From: Bryobacterales bacterium
GTDB lineage: Bacteria > Cyanobacteriota > Vampirovibrionia > Obscuribacterales > Obscuribacteraceae
Direction: 5' to 3'
Assembly: GCA_903970295.1 (NCBI GenBank)
Contig: CAJCHQ010000814.1
Coordinates: 1-5,234, forward strand
Length of the DNA: 5,234 nucleotides
The position numbers and the translations under genes were made by a program. The notes beneath the pieces were generated by a model. That model was not told the DNA's origin. It did not search any database and worked only from the letters and a program-made list of their open reading frames with translations. Below are positions 5,090 through 5,234 of the stretch, one piece after another; within the stretch, counting starts at the first letter, position 1, and each line of letters begins with the position of its first letter.

Positions 5090-5234
5090 ATGCAAGTACT
5101 ATTCATACCTCTTGCCTCCAAGTCTGAGATGCCGACCAGAACCACTCGCTCCCACCAGACCGCAATTTTGATTTTGCTATTGGCGCTGGGCTCCTCCAGT
5201 GGTCAGCTCGATTTGGCTGCTTCTGCCCAGGAGT
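5090..5234 (+). CDS. Start of a probable secreted protein (3' end outside window)
   Basis: The frame is open from the ATG at 5090 to the window edge (48 codons). A second in-frame ATG at 5129 gives a compact signal peptide: basic RTTRSHQ, hydrophobic AILILLLALG and a likely cleavage after AASA, before QE. The first ATG has AGGGA only 3 bases upstream and would give an unusually long n-region of about 23 residues; the second has no clear ribosome-binding site, so the start is unsettled. A promoter with a perfect -10 lies upstream in the right orientation. The mature protein is outside the window, so no function can be given. Confidence 0.55.
   Translation, partial: MQVLFIPLASKSEMPTRTTRSHQTAILILLLALGSSSGQLDLAASAQE

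Overview
The window is an ordinary-looking bacterial chromosomal segment of moderate GC, rich in exported or membrane proteins of poorly known function. It holds two plus-strand genes (a repeat-rich protein cut by the left edge and an atypical SDR), three minus-strand genes (a small secreted protein, LemA, a secreted TPR protein), and the start of another plus-strand secreted protein at the right edge. I see no tRNA, rRNA, CRISPR array, insertion sequence, phage gene or recognisable defence system. The lineage cannot be fixed from this sequence. The style (secreted TPR proteins with ~41-residue spacing, small helical secreted proteins, Pro/Ala-rich linkers joined to MshEN/GspE-N-like helical motifs, sigma70-like promoters with purine-rich Shine-Dalgarno sites) would fit a Gram-negative environmental bacterium. 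The non-photosynthetic relatives of cyanobacteria (Vampirovibrionota/Melainabacteria, for example Obscuribacterales) are my best but weak guess.

Left part (1-2099, plus strand). Reading frame 1 is open from base 1, so the first gene started upstream. Its visible part begins with almost five copies of a 36-bp (12-residue) Thr/Pro/Ala/Gly repeat, then a Pro/Tyr/Ala-rich stretch, then a helical C-terminal region. In that region I count four copies of a 24-position motif like the one that defines the MshEN (GspE N-terminal type) fold. Its stop codon overlaps the GTG start of an atypical extended SDR of the YeeZ-like type, which suggests translational coupling.

Middle and right part (2104-4967, minus strand). 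The SDR converges with a 543-residue secreted TPR protein; the two stop codons are 4 bases apart. I place the TPR start at an internal GTG (3735), which has a strong Shine-Dalgarno site, a signal peptide directly behind it and a promoter just upstream. Upstream of it on the same strand are a LemA-family membrane protein and a 114-residue secreted helical protein with an internal duplication. Each minus-strand gene has its own ribosome-binding site, and LemA and the TPR gene have their own promoter-like elements, so they look like a co-oriented array rather than a tight operon.

Right edge (4968-5234). A 122-bp divergent intergenic region carries a plus-strand promoter with overlapping short inverted repeats, followed by the first 48 codons of a protein with a signal-peptide-like N-terminus. 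Functionally the minus-strand genes all point to the cell envelope or periplasm, but nothing in the window ties them to one pathway.
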